This document shows, in pieces, positions 6,582 to 15,661 of a stretch of 64,000 nucleotides of DNA (position 1 is the stretch's first letter; every line of letters begins with the position of its first letter). The stretch covers positions 62,001 through 126,000 of the forward strand of contig NZ_JAGIBD010000004.1 of NCBI RefSeq assembly GCF_017744555.1, in the 5' to 3' direction. The notes beneath the pieces were generated by a model. The model did not search any database, was not told where the DNA came from, and was given only the letters and a program-made list of their open reading frames with translations. The position numbers and the translations under genes were made by a program. Source of the stretch: Cellulomonas sp. (lineage in GTDB: Bacteria; Actinomycetota; Actinomycetes; Actinomycetales; Cellulomonadaceae).

Positions 6582-7217
6582 ATGACCGTCCCGCCCCGTG
6601 ACTCGCAGTACCCGCACCCCGAGCAGCCCGCCGTGCCACCCACGGCACCCGTCGCGCCTGCCGCGCCTGCCGCGCAGCCCGCGATGCCACCCGCCGTGCC
6701 ACCGCCTCCGCCGGCCGCCGTGCAGCCCGTGGTCCCCGTCGCGGTCCCCGCGCAGGCCGCCGTCCCCGTCGCGACCCCACCTCCGCGCACCCGCGTCGCG
6801 ATCGACGCGGGCCGCTACTGGGGCGGCGTCGCCGCGACAGCCGTCGTTGCCGCCCTCGTCGGCGTGGTCGGGGTCGTCGTGTTCGAGCGGATCTTCGACA
6901 TCACGCTCGTCAACAAGGACCCCTTCGGCACCGGCTCGTCGATGGGCGCGTACGTGGTCGGGGCGATCGCGACGACCCTCGTCGCGGCGCTCCTGCTGCA
7001 GGTGCTCGTGCTCGCGACGCCCGAGCCGTCGACGTTCTTCGGCTGGATCATGGGCCTCGGCACGCTCGTCGCCGCGCTCCTGCCGCTCACCTGGACCGAC
7101 GACACGACGGCAGCCCTGTGCAGCGGGCTCGTCAACCTGCTCATCGGCATCGCCGTGTGGTCGCTGCTCACGGGCGTGCTCGCCCGCACGTCGCAGCGCA
7201 CCATCCCGCTCGTCTGA
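6582..7217 (+). CDS. proline-rich membrane protein, DUF6069-like
   Basis: 211 residues. Residues 1-65 are Pro/Ala-rich and low complexity (AVPPTAPVAPAAPAAQPAMP), probably cytoplasmic and disordered. Four hydrophobic segments follow: VAATAVVAALVGVVGVVVF, a second around GAYVVGAIATTLVAALLLQV, a third near WIMGLGTLVAALLPL, and NLLIGIAVWSLLTGVL. The overall form matches DUF6069 proteins of actinobacteria, function unknown. ATG was chosen because of the GAGGAGG ribosome site six bases upstream. A TACCTT -10 near 6521 would give a leader of about 50 bases. The 360-base stretch before it holds the divergent cimA leader region. It ends at the hairpin shared with ilvE. Confidence 0.65.
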   Translation: MTVPPRDSQYPHPEQPAVPPTAPVAPAAPAAQPAMPPAVPPPPPAAVQPVVPVAVPAQAAVPVATPPPRTRVAIDAGRYWGGVAATAVVAALVGVVGVVVFERIFDITLVNKDPFGTGSSMGAYVVGAIATTLVAALLLQVLVLATPEPSTFFGWIMGLGTLVAALLPLTWTDDTTAALCSGLVNLLIGIAVWSLLTGVLARTSQRTIPLV

Positions 7218-7252
7218 GCCCCGGCCGCCGCGCGGGGGGCGCACACCCGTGA

Positions 7253-7294
7253 ACGACGACGGCCCCACCCGGTCCTGGGTGGGGCCGTCGTCGT
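7253..7294. terminator. bidirectional hairpin between the DUF6069 gene and ilvE
   Basis: Perfect 18-bp stem: ACGACGACGGCCCCACCC (7253-7270), a 6-base loop, and the exact complement at 7277-7294. It lies between two convergent genes. There is no U-run on either side, a feature common to the other intergenic hairpins here. Confidence 0.7.
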
Positions 7295-7298
7295 GTCG

Positions 7299-8408
7299 TC
7301 AGACGAGCCGGTGCAGCCAGCCGTGGCGGTCGGTCGCCCGGCCGTACTGGATGTCCGTCAGCTCCGTGCGGATCCGCATGGTCACGGCACCCGCGCCGCC
7401 GTCGGCGACCGTGAGGTCGAAGTCGTCGCTCGCGAGCCGCCCGATGGGGGTGATCACGGCCGCGGTGCCGCACGCGAACACCTCGCGGATCGACCCGTCG
7501 GCCAGCCCCGCGCGGACCTCGGAGAGGGGCAGGGTGCGCTCGCTGACCTCGTGACCCGCGTCGGTGAGCAGCTGGATGATCGAGCTGCGCGTGACGCCCT
7601 CGAGGATCGAGCCGGAGATCGGCGGCGTGATCGCGCTGCCGTCGGCCTTGATCACGAAGACGTTCATGCCGCCGAGCTCCTCCAGCTCGGTGTTGGTCGA
7701 CGCGTCGAGGAAGCAGACCTGCTCGAAGCCCTTGTCGTAGGCCTGCTGCTGCGGGAGCAGGCTCGCGGCGTAGTTGCCGCCGCACTTGGCCGCACCCGTC
7801 CCCCCCGCGCCGGCGCGGTGGAACTCCTGGTCGACCCAGATCGACACCGGCTTCACGCCGCCCGCGAAGTACGGACCGACGGGCGACGCGATGACGAGGA
7901 ACTCGGCCTCGAGCGAGGGCCGCACGCCGAGGAAGCTCTCCGAGGCGTACATGAACGGCCGCAGGTAGAGGCTCGTCTCCCCGCCGGTGGGCACCCACGC
8001 GCGGTCGGTCTGCACGAGCGCCGTGATGGCGCCGAGGAAGTCCGCCTCGGAGACCTCGGGCAGCGCGAGCCGGTGCGCGGACCGGGCGAAGCGCGCCGCG
8101 TTGGCCTGCGGCCGGAACGTCCACACCGAACCGTCGGCGTGCGCGTACGCCTTGAGGCCCTCGAAGATCTCCTGGGCGTAGTGCAGCACCGCGGTGGCGG
8201 GGTCGAGCTGCAGGGGGCCGTACTTCTCGACGCGACGGTCCTGCCAACCCTCGCCGTGGCGGTAGCTGATCCGAGCCATGTGCTCGGTGAAGACCGTCCC
8301 GAACCGCGGGGCGGCCAGGGCGGCCTCCCGGTCGGCGTCGGGGACGGGCGAGTCCGTGCGGTGGATCTCGAAGAGATCGGCGGACGTCGGTGTCGCGAGA
8401 GTGCTCAT
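7299..8408 (-). CDS. ilvE: branched-chain amino acid aminotransferase
   Basis: 369 residues, class IV PLP aminotransferase that exchanges the amino group between glutamate and 2-oxo acids of Leu, Ile and Val. Motifs include YAQEIFEGLKAYAHADGSV near the N-terminus, the PLP lysine in GGTGAAKCGGNYAASLL near residue 210, and the phosphate-binding segments ELEELGGMNVFV and EVFACGTAAVITPIGR. Full length for the family. It follows leuB in the same direction with a 180-base gap that contains its own likely -10 (TAGCGT, 8445-8440) and an AAGG ribosome site before ATG, so it is probably transcribed separately from leuB. Transcription ends at the 18-bp hairpin shared with the convergent neighbour. Confidence 0.96.
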   Translation of the reverse strand: MSTLATPTSADLFEIHRTDSPVPDADREAALAAPRFGTVFTEHMARISYRHGEGWQDRRVEKYGPLQLDPATAVLHYAQEIFEGLKAYAHADGSVWTFRPQANAARFARSAHRLALPEVSEADFLGAITALVQTDRAWVPTGGETSLYLRPFMYASESFLGVRPSLEAEFLVIASPVGPYFAGGVKPVSIWVDQEFHRAGAGGTGAAKCGGNYAASLLPQQQAYDKGFEQVCFLDASTNTELEELGGMNVFVIKADGSAITPPISGSILEGVTRSSIIQLLTDAGHEVSERTLPLSEVRAGLADGSIREVFACGTAAVITPIGRLASDDFDLTVADGGAGAVTMRIRTELTDIQYGRATDRHGWLHRLV

Positions 8409-8551
8409 GGTCGGGGGCCTTTCACCAGGGTCGAGTCAGACGCTACCTGGGCGTGCGGCCGGGTGGACAGGTCACGGGTGACCGGTCGCGAACCCGGACG
8501 CCGCCGGTGCACGTGCGGGTCCGGTGCGACGGCCGGGGTGGAGCATCGGGA

Positions 8552-8577
8552 GCCGTCCGGGCGGGATGCCCGACGGC
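8552..8577. terminator. hairpin downstream of leuB
   Basis: GCCGTCCGGGC and GCCCGACGGC pair across a short loop with one bulged C. It lies 12 bases after the leuB stop, before the ilvE promoter, and has no U-run. Moderate terminator candidate. Confidence 0.45.
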
Positions 8578-8588
8578 GGCCGGGAGGA

Positions 8589-9653
8589 TCAGCCGGCGAT
8601 GCGCGCGGCGAGGTCCTTGCCCACCTCGGCCGTCGAACGTACTCGCTCGGCACCGCGACGGTCGGCGATGTCGGCGGCGACCGCCGCCTCCACGCGACGC
8701 GCGGCGTCGGTGTGGCCGAGGTGGTCGAGCAGCAGCGCGACCGACAGCACCGTGGCCGTCGGGTCGGCCTTGCCCTGGCCCGCGATGTCGGGCGCCGAGC
8801 CGTGGACCGGCTCGAACATGCTCGGGGCCGTGCGGTCCGGGTTGATGTTCGCGGACGCGGCCAGGCCGATGCCGCCGGTGATGGCTGCGGCGAGGTCGGT
8901 GAGGATGTCGCCGAACAGGTTGTCGGTGACGATCACGTCGAACCGGCTCGGGTTGGTCACCAGGAAGATCGTGGCCGCGTCGACGTGCAGGTAGTCCACC
9001 GTGACGTCCGGGAACTCGGCGTTGATCGCCTCGACCTGGCGGCGCCACAGGTGGCCTGCGTGCACGAGGACGTTGTGCTTGTGCACGAGCGTGAGCTTCT
9101 TGCGCGGGCGGGCCGCGGCCCGGGCGAACGCGTCGCGGACCACGCGCTCGACGCCGAACGCGGTGTTGACGCTGACCTCGTTGGCGACCTCGGCGGGCGT
9201 GCCGACGCGGATCGCGCCGCCGTTGCCGACGTACGGGCCCTCGGTGCCCTCACGCACGACGACGAAGTCGACGTCCCCCGGGTTGGCGAGCGGGCTCGCG
9301 ACACCAGGGAACAGCTTGCTCGGGCGCAGGTTCACGTAGTGGTCGAGCGCGAAGCGCAGCTTGAGGAGCAGGCCGCGCTCGAGGACGCCGGACGGGACCG
9401 TCGGGTCGCCGATGGCGCCGAGCAGGATCGCGTCGTGCTCGCGGATCGCGTCGAGGTCCGTGTCCGTGAGCGTCTCGCCCGTGGCGTGCCAGCGGCGCGC
9501 ACCCAGGTCGAAGTCGGTCGTGGAGACCGTGGTCCCGCTGCCGTGCAGCGCGGCCTCGAGGGCCAGGAGGCCCTGCTCGACGACCTCCGTACCGATGCCG
9601 TCCCCGGCGACGACGGCGAGGCGGATGTCCTGGGCGGAGGGGCTGTCGACCAT
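8589..9653 (-). CDS. leuB: 3-isopropylmalate dehydrogenase
   Basis: 354 residues. It oxidatively decarboxylates 3-isopropylmalate to the leucine precursor 2-oxoisocaproate using NAD+ and a divalent metal. The start [19 protein letters not shown] and the signature [20 protein letters not shown] (metal and substrate site) identify the isocitrate/isopropylmalate dehydrogenase family; the Arg-rich substrate site and [21 protein letters not shown] are also seen. Shorter than isocitrate dehydrogenases and set among leucine/valine genes, so LeuB rather than Icd. ATG 9653 follows TAGGCT (9666-9661) by seven bases, which suggests a leaderless mRNA. leuA, leuC and leuD are not in the window. Confidence 0.95.
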   Translation of the reverse strand: MVDSPSAQDIRLAVVAGDGIGTEVVEQGLLALEAALHGSGTTVSTTDFDLGARRWHATGETLTDTDLDAIREHDAILLGAIGDPTVPSGVLERGLLLKLRFALDHYVNLRPSKLFPGVASPLANPGDVDFVVVREGTEGPYVGNGGAIRVGTPAEVANEVSVNTAFGVERVVRDAFARAAARPRKKLTLVHKHNVLVHAGHLWRRQVEAINAEFPDVTVDYLHVDAATIFLVTNPSRFDVIVTDNLFGDILTDLAAAITGGIGLAASANINPDRTAPSMFEPVHGSAPDIAGQGKADPTATVLSVALLLDHLGHTDAARRVEAAVAADIADRRGAERVRSTAEVGKDLAARIAG

Positions 9654-9727
9654 GTCCGCCAGCCTAGCCCCTGTCCCACCTGGCGGGACCGCCGTCTCAC
9701 GTCGCGGTCATCGCCGCGTGCCGACGC

Positions 9728-10270
9728 TCAGTCCACGGCGGGCGTCGGACCGTCCTTCGGGTAGATCAGCTCGAACCGCTCCGCGACGACCTGCAGGTCC
9801 GCGCCGAACCGGTCGTCGCCGAGCACGCGGCGCCAGTACTTCTCGTGCTCCACGCGCCACGACTCGAGGCTGCGGTCGTCCTCCCCCTCGGCCGCCGCGT
9901 GCTCCGCGCCGACCTGGTCGAACGGGACGACCTCCACCTCCGTGGTGCGCAGCAGCGCCCGCGGCTCACCCGCGGAGTCGAGCACGATCGACAGGTCGCC
10001 CGGCCGCGGCGTCTCCAGGCCCGCGTCCTCGAGCTCGACGAGCGCCGTCGACGTCCCCGTCTTGGTGCCGTCGAGCACGAGACCCAGCAGCTGGTCGGCG
10101 AGCGCCGGGTTGTCCCCGAACGACCACGACGGCGGCGGCACGGCGTCGTTCGGCGACTCCCCCAGCACCGGGGAGAGGTTGCCAAACCCGAGGTGCCCGC
10201 GGGCCGCCTGCCAGAACGCGGTGACCCGCTCGTCCTCGACCCCGTCGGCCGCCTGCACGTCGTCGGTCAT
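9728..10270 (-). CDS. ASCH domain protein
   Basis: 180 residues from ATG at 10270, which has GAGAGGG five bases upstream; an upstream start would add 15 residues without such a site. The ASCH fold is shown by LADQLLGLVLDGTKTGTSTA (G-x-K-T-x-T motif near residues 65-85), PGDLSIVLDSAGEPRALLRT and TTEVEVVPFDQV. The C-terminal half has the usual WRVEHEKYWRRVLGDD and FELIYPKD. ASCH proteins are thought to bind RNA or act as small-molecule amidohydrolases (YqfB type cleaves N4-acetylcytidine); which applies here is unknown. It is inserted between leuB and ilvC without evident pathway connection. Confidence 0.85.
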   Translation of the reverse strand: MTDDVQAADGVEDERVTAFWQAARGHLGFGNLSPVLGESPNDAVPPPSWSFGDNPALADQLLGLVLDGTKTGTSTALVELEDAGLETPRPGDLSIVLDSAGEPRALLRTTEVEVVPFDQVGAEHAAAEGEDDRSLESWRVEHEKYWRRVLGDDRFGADLQVVAERFELIYPKDGPTPAVD

Positions 10271-10314
10271 CGTCGCCCTCTCGTCGTCGGTGCGGCCCAT
10301 CATGGCCGCAAACA

Positions 10315-10358
10315 CGACGGGCGTGCGACCCGGCCGGGGCCAGGACGCACGCCCGTCG
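10315..10358. terminator. terminator hairpin after ilvC
   Basis: 13-bp perfect stem (CGACGGGCGTGCG at 10315-10327 with its complement at 10346-10358) and an 18-base loop. Read leftward it closes the ilvB-ilvN-ilvC transcript, followed by a weak TGTTTG tract. Confidence 0.65.
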
Positions 10359-10373
10359 GCGTGACGAGGAAGG

Positions 10374-11447
<1,074 letters not shown>

Positions 11448-11972
11448 TCAGGACGCGCGCGTGACGCGCTCGAGCGCCCGGTCCGTGATCGACCGCGAGC
11501 CTCGGCCGATCGCGACGGTGCCGGACTGGACGATCTCGCGGATGCCGAACGGCTCGAGGGCCGCGAGCAGCGCGTCGAGCTTGCCCGGGCTGCCGGTCGC
11601 CTCGACGACGACCGTGTCGGGCACCACGTCGACGACGTGCGCGCGGAACAGCTGGACGACCTCGAGCACGCTCGTGCGCTGCGAGGTGTCGGCCTTGACC
11701 TTGACGAGCAGCAGCTCGCGCTGCACGGACGCGGCGTCCTCGAGCTCGACGATCTTGATGACGTTGATGAGCTTGTTGAGCTGCTTGGTGACCTGCTCGA
11801 GGGGCAGCTCGTCGACGTCGACGACGACGGTGATCCGGGAGATCTCCGCGTGCTCCGTCGGACCCACCGCGAGCGAGTGGATGTTGAACGAGCGGCGCGC
11901 GAACAGGCCCGCGACGCGTGTGAGCACACCGGGCTTGTTCTCCACGAGCACCGAGAGGGTGTGACGGGACAT
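11448..11972 (-). CDS. ilvN: acetolactate synthase small (regulatory) subunit
   Basis: 174 residues from ATG at 11972. The N-terminal ACT domain (HTLSVLVENKPGVLTRVAGL, FNIHSLAVGPTEHAEISRIT) binds the feedback inhibitor valine. The C-terminal small-subunit domain follows (RELLLVKVKAD, VVDVVPDTVVVEATG, PFGIREIVQSGTVAIGRG). It activates and confers valine inhibition on the large subunit. Homologues begin MSRHTLSVLVEN, which sets the start; a 14-residue upstream extension in frame is unlikely. The gap of 99 bases between ilvB and ilvN holds no visible gene. Confidence 0.95.
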   Translation of the reverse strand: MSRHTLSVLVENKPGVLTRVAGLFARRSFNIHSLAVGPTEHAEISRITVVVDVDELPLEQVTKQLNKLINVIKIVELEDAASVQRELLLVKVKADTSQRTSVLEVVQLFRAHVVDVVPDTVVVEATGSPGKLDALLAALEPFGIREIVQSGTVAIGRGSRSITDRALERVTRAS

Positions 11973-12071
11973 GGCTTCAGTCCTCTGTCTCGTTGGGTCG
12001 GACTGAGGCTGCATTCCGCTGCAGCCGAGTGCCTTGCTGCGCTGCGGCCCTCAACTTCCGCTGCATTTCGC

Positions 12072-13949
12072 TCAGTCCTCCCGGTCCCACGCCGGGCTGA
12101 TGCCCCGGGCGTACTGGATCTTGTCGTTGCTCACGCCCGCGGCGACCATCGGCCACACCATCGCGTCGCGCGAGACGGTGAAGTCGACCACGACCGGCTG
12201 GTCGTCGATCTCGAGCGCGCGCTTGATCGTCGCGTCGACGTCCGCCTTCGTCTCGCAGCGCAGCCCCACGCAGCCGTACGCGTCGGCGAGCTTGACGAAG
12301 TCGGGGATGTGCACGGTGCCGTGGCCGGTGTGCAGGTCGGTGTTCGAGTAGCGGGACTCGTAGAACAGCGTCTGCCACTGCCGGACCATGCCGAGCGACG
12401 AGTTGTTGATGACCGCGACCTTGATCGGGATGTCGTTGATCGCGCAGGTCGCGAGCTCCTGGTTGGTCATCTGGAAGCAGCCGTCGCCGTCGATCGACCA
12501 GACGGTCCGGTCGGGCTGGCCGACCTTCGCGCCCATCGCGGCCGGGACCGAGTAGCCCATGGTGCCGAGGCCGCCGGAGTTCAGCCACGAGTTGGGCCGC
12601 TGGTACTTGATGAACTGCGCGGCCCACATCTGGTGCTGCCCGACTCCGGCGACGTAGATCGCCTCGGGGCCGGACAGCTCGCCGATGCGGCTGATGACGT
12701 GCTGCGGGGCCAGGTGACCGTCGGACGGCTCGTCGTAGCCGAGCGGGAACGTGCCGCGCCACTCGTCGAGCTGCTGCCACCAGGCCTCGAGGTCCGGCTT
12801 GCCGTGCTGGCCGTGCTCGCGCTGCAGCTCCGGCAGGAGGTCGGTGAGGACCTCCTTGAGGTCGCCGACGATCGGGACGTCGACCGCGCGGTTCTTGCCG
12901 ATCTCGGCCGGGTCGATGTCGGCGTGCACCACGGTCGCCTTGGGCGCGAAGCTGGACAGCTGGCCCGTGACGCGATCGTCGAACCGGGCGCCGAGCGCGA
13001 CGATCAGGTCGGCCTTCTGCAGGGCCGCGACGGCCGCGACCGTACCGTGCATGCCCGGCATGCCGAGGTTCTGCGGGTGCGCGTCGGGCAGGGCGCCGCG
13101 GGCCATCAGCGTCGTGACGGCCGGCGCACCCGACGCGTCGACGAGCGCCTGCAGCTCGGCCGCGGCACGCGCTCGGATGACGCCGCCGCCGACGTACAGG
13201 ACGGGACGACGTGCGGTCGCGAGCAGCCGGGCGGCCTCACGGATCTGCTTGGCGTGCGGCTTGGTGACCGGGTGGTAGCCGGGAAGGGTGAGCTCCTGCG
13301 GCCACGAGAACGTGGTCTGGCTCTGCATCGCGGACTTGGCGATGTCGACGAGCACCGGGCCGGGGCGGCCGGTCGACGCGATGTGGAACGCCTCGGCGAT
13401 GACCCGCGGGATGTCGTCGGGGTTCGTGACCAGGTAGTTGTGCTTGGTGATCGGCAGCGTGATGCCGACGATGTCGGCCTCCTGGAACGCGTCGGTGCCG
13501 ATGAGCGACGCGCCCACCTGGCCGGTGATCGCGACGAGCGGCACGGAGTCCATGTGCGCGTCGGCGATCGGCGTCACGAGGTTCGTCGCACCGGGGCCCG
13601 ACGTCGCCATGCACACGCCGACCTTGCCCGTGGCCGACGCGTAGCCGGCGGCCGCGTGACCGCCGCCCTGCTCGTGGCGCACGAGGATGTGGCGCAGGCG
13701 GGTCGAGTCCATCAGCGGGTCGTACGTCGGGAGGATCGCGCCGCCAGGGATGCCGAAGACGACCTCGGCGCCGGCCTCCTCGAGCGACCGGACGATCGAC
13801 TGCGCGCCCGTGACCTTCTCGGGGGCGGCGGGCACACTGCCCGTGACCGTGGCGGCCGGGCGCGCGGCCGGGACGACGACCGCCGGGGTGGCCGGCGCAG
13901 CGGCCGGTCCTGTCGAGCGCGGCGGTGCCGGGTGGGGACCCTGGACCAT
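12072..13949 (-). CDS. ilvB: acetolactate synthase large (catalytic) subunit
   Basis: 625 residues from ATG at 13949, preceded by GGGAGA seven bases upstream. It joins two pyruvates, or pyruvate and 2-oxobutyrate, using thiamine diphosphate, FAD and Mg2+. An Ala/Pro-rich tail of about 50 residues precedes the TPP-binding N-terminal domain ([20 protein letters not shown], then [13 protein letters not shown] with the catalytic Glu). The central FAD domain and C-terminal [18 protein letters not shown] with [12 protein letters not shown] (GDG...NN TPP-Mg motif) follow. First gene of ilvB-ilvN-ilvC and controlled by the attenuator and leader peptide at 13992-14142. Confidence 0.96.
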   Translation of the reverse strand: MVQGPHPAPPRSTGPAAAPATPAVVVPAARPAATVTGSVPAAPEKVTGAQSIVRSLEEAGAEVVFGIPGGAILPTYDPLMDSTRLRHILVRHEQGGGHAAAGYASATGKVGVCMATSGPGATNLVTPIADAHMDSVPLVAITGQVGASLIGTDAFQEADIVGITLPITKHNYLVTNPDDIPRVIAEAFHIASTGRPGPVLVDIAKSAMQSQTTFSWPQELTLPGYHPVTKPHAKQIREAARLLATARRPVLYVGGGVIRARAAAELQALVDASGAPAVTTLMARGALPDAHPQNLGMPGMHGTVAAVAALQKADLIVALGARFDDRVTGQLSSFAPKATVVHADIDPAEIGKNRAVDVPIVGDLKEVLTDLLPELQREHGQHGKPDLEAWWQQLDEWRGTFPLGYDEPSDGHLAPQHVISRIGELSGPEAIYVAGVGQHQMWAAQFIKYQRPNSWLNSGGLGTMGYSVPAAMGAKVGQPDRTVWSIDGDGCFQMTNQELATCAINDIPIKVAVINNSSLGMVRQWQTLFYESRYSNTDLHTGHGTVHIPDFVKLADAYGCVGLRCETKADVDATIKRALEIDDQPVVVDFTVSRDAMVWPMVAAGVSNDKIQYARGISPAWDRED

Positions 13950-13991
13950 CGTTGTCTCCCTGGGTGGTGCAGCTGGCGTGACGGTGCCGGA

Positions 13992-14079
13992 CAAACGAAA
14001 ACCCCTCGACGCCATGATCGGCCTGACGAGGGGTGAGCGCGCTGACGAGACCTGGCGGGTGGCCTCAGCCGGCGCGCTC
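13992..14079 (-). terminator. attenuator terminator and upstream hairpin of the ilvB leader
   Basis: Read leftward, ACCCCTCG (14034-14027), an 18-base interior in which GCC and GGC can also pair, and CGAGGGGT (14008-14001) form a stem followed by TTTTCGTTTG, an intrinsic terminator about 45 bases before ilvB. Upstream, GAGCGCGC (14079-14072), which covers the last leader codons, can pair with GCGCGCTC (14042-14035). A ribosome stalled on the Val/Leu codons would cover the 5' arm and alter folding, as in classical attenuation. Confidence 0.72.
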
Positions 14080-14142
14080 AGGAAGTACTACGAGGATCGT
14101 CTGCACGTCGCCGACAGTACGCCGCGTGACGAGGGATGTCAC
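14065..14142 (-). CDS. leader peptide of the ilvB attenuator
   Basis: The reading frame ends [12 protein letters not shown] and TGA at 14067-14065. The control codons ATC CTC GTA GTA CTT encode Ile-Leu-Val-Val-Leu (14097-14083), all three end products of the pathway, and use GTA and CTT, which are rare in this GC-rich genome. Two GTG starts are possible: 14142 (25 residues, with GAGACGG upstream) and 14106 (13 residues, no good ribosome site). A TAGCGT -10 at 14177-14172 would start transcription near 14165, which suits the longer form. The arrangement is typical of ilvB leaders, although no protein-level evidence exists. Confidence 0.72.
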   Translation of the reverse strand: MTSLVTRRTVGDVQTILVVLPERAG

Positions 14143-14171
14143 GCCGTCTCACATCGTGGTTCACGAGACCA

Positions 14172-14177
14172 CGCTAT
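14172..14177 (-). promoter_or_regulatory. -10 box of the ilvB leader transcript
   Basis: TAGCGT read leftward, in CATAGCGT. It matches the TAnnnT pattern seen across the window and lies about 30 bases before the longer leader-peptide start. No convincing -35 is visible. Confidence 0.45.
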
Positions 14178-14189
14178 GGACACGAGTGC

Positions 14190-14759
14190 CTAGCTCGAGG
14201 CCTCGGCCGGGTCCATGTCGAAGGCAGGCAGGCCGTCGATGCTCGTGCGGTTCTTCAGCCGCCGGTAGTCGGCCTGACCCTCGACGCCCTTGCGCTCCAT
14301 GTACGGGGGCAGCAGGTCCCGCTCCCCCACGTAGTCCATGAACGGCACGCCGTACCCGCACGAGTCGCTGACCCGCTCGACGTCCACCACCACCACAGCT
14401 CGCGCGCCGCGGGTCTCGGGGAACATCCCGACGAGCTCGTCGAACCCCTCGTCGTACAGCGTGACGAACCGGCCCCGGCCGTGCAGGCGCACGATGTTGG
14501 GCGGCCCCTCGAACGCGCAGAACATGAGCGTGATCCGGCCGTTGTCGCGCAGGTGGGCGATCGTCTCGGCGCCGCTCGCCGTGAGGTCGACGTAGGCGAC
14601 CGTGTGGTCGTCGAGCACCACGAACGAGCCGCCGATCCCCTTCGGGGACACGTTGACGTGACCATCCGGGCCGCTGGGCGCGGTGGCGACGAAGAACATG
14701 TGCTGCGCGAGGAGGAACGCCCGCAGACGCTCGTCGATCCGCTCGTGGACCTTGCCCAT
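14190..14759 (-). CDS. pyridoxamine 5'-phosphate oxidase-like (PPOX) family protein
   Basis: 189 residues from ATG at 14759, which has GAGGAGG eight bases upstream; longer in-frame starts lack this. The split beta-barrel flavin fold is suggested by MFFVATAPSGPDGHVNVSPK, LDDHTVAYVDLTASGAETIA, NGRITLMFCAFEGPPNIVRL and the C-terminal SCGYGVPFMDYVGERD. The pattern fits the general PF01243 group that binds FMN or F420 or heme; the true PdxH substrate residues cannot be assigned. It could be an oxidoreductase of unknown substrate. It is divergent from the DUF2306 gene, with a 131-base gap holding the promoters. Confidence 0.8.
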   Translation of the reverse strand: MGKVHERIDERLRAFLLAQHMFFVATAPSGPDGHVNVSPKGIGGSFVVLDDHTVAYVDLTASGAETIAHLRDNGRITLMFCAFEGPPNIVRLHGRGRFVTLYDEGFDELVGMFPETRGARAVVVVDVERVSDSCGYGVPFMDYVGERDLLPPYMERKGVEGQADYRRLKNRTSIDGLPAFDMDPAEASS

Positions 14760-14890
14760 GCGCTCCTCCTCGTCGCCCGCCTGCGACGACCCTACGGCGA
14801 GCGGCGAGCGCACGGCCGGGAGGGCCACCGTGCGGACGCGTGGGTCTGCCCCACCGACACGGTCGCGGGACATATCTACCGTTGTCGGAC

Positions 14891-15661
14891 ATGACGAGCA
14901 CCGCGACCACCGCCCCGCCCCAGCGGCCGCCCGCCTCGCGCACCCGACGCCGTCGCCGCACGACTCGCCGCATCAGCTGGGTCGCCGTGCTGCTCACGTC
15001 GCTCGCGATCGTCGCGTACTCGGCGGTCCCCTACCTCACGTCCTCGCTCGCGCAGGCCGACCCCGACCGCGCGCCGCTCGCGTCCGCGTACGCGGCGACG
15101 CCCACCGTCGTCCAGGTCGCGCTCGTGCTGCACGTGGTCGGCGCCGCCGTCGCGCTGCTCGTCGGCCCGTTCCAGTTCTGGGCGGCGTTCCGGCGCCGGT
15201 TCCCGCGGGTGCACAGGTGGCTCGGGCGCACGTACCTCGTCGGCGTGCTGGTCGGCGGGGTCGCGTCGCTCGTCATGGCGCCGTTCAACACGGCCGGGAT
15301 GGTCGGGTTCTTCGGGTTCGGGACGCTCGGCGTGCTGTGGGTCTGGTCCGGGTGGCGGGCGTACCGGGCGATCCGGTCCGGCGACGTGCGGTCGCACCAG
15401 GCGTGGATGATCCGGACCTTCGCGATGACGTACGCGGCGGTGACGCTGCGGACGTGGACGGGCGTGCTCATCGCCGTCCAGGCGTTCGCCGCGGGCGACG
15501 GGTTCGACCCTGACGCGGCCTTCCAGAACGCGTACGCGGCGGTGCCGTTCCTCGCATGGCTGCCGAACGTCGTGATCGCCGAGCTCCTCGTCCGGCGGCG
15601 CGGGCTGCCCGCGCTGCGGGTCGTCGACCCGCTCCCCGCTCAGGTCGTCGAGCGGCGGTAG
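14891..15661 (+). CDS. DUF2306 membrane protein
   Basis: 256 residues from ATG at 14891. A basic N-terminus (RTRRRRRTTRRIS) is followed by about seven hydrophobic segments. DUF2306 traits are GPFQFWAAFRRRFPRVHRWL and GRTYLVGVLVGGVASL, then RAIRSGDVRSHQAWMIRTFA and MTYAAVTLRTWTGVL, with conserved His and Arg that may bind heme or a metal. Function unknown. A TACCGT -10 lies eight bases before the ATG. The last 22 bases overlap the end of the convergent GH13 gene, so both transcripts would share their 3' ends. Confidence 0.82.
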   Translation: MTSTATTAPPQRPPASRTRRRRRTTRRISWVAVLLTSLAIVAYSAVPYLTSSLAQADPDRAPLASAYAATPTVVQVALVLHVVGAAVALLVGPFQFWAAFRRRFPRVHRWLGRTYLVGVLVGGVASLVMAPFNTAGMVGFFGFGTLGVLWVWSGWRAYRAIRSGDVRSHQAWMIRTFAMTYAAVTLRTWTGVLIAVQAFAAGDGFDPDAAFQNAYAAVPFLAWLPNVVIAELLVRRRGLPALRVVDPLPAQVVERR

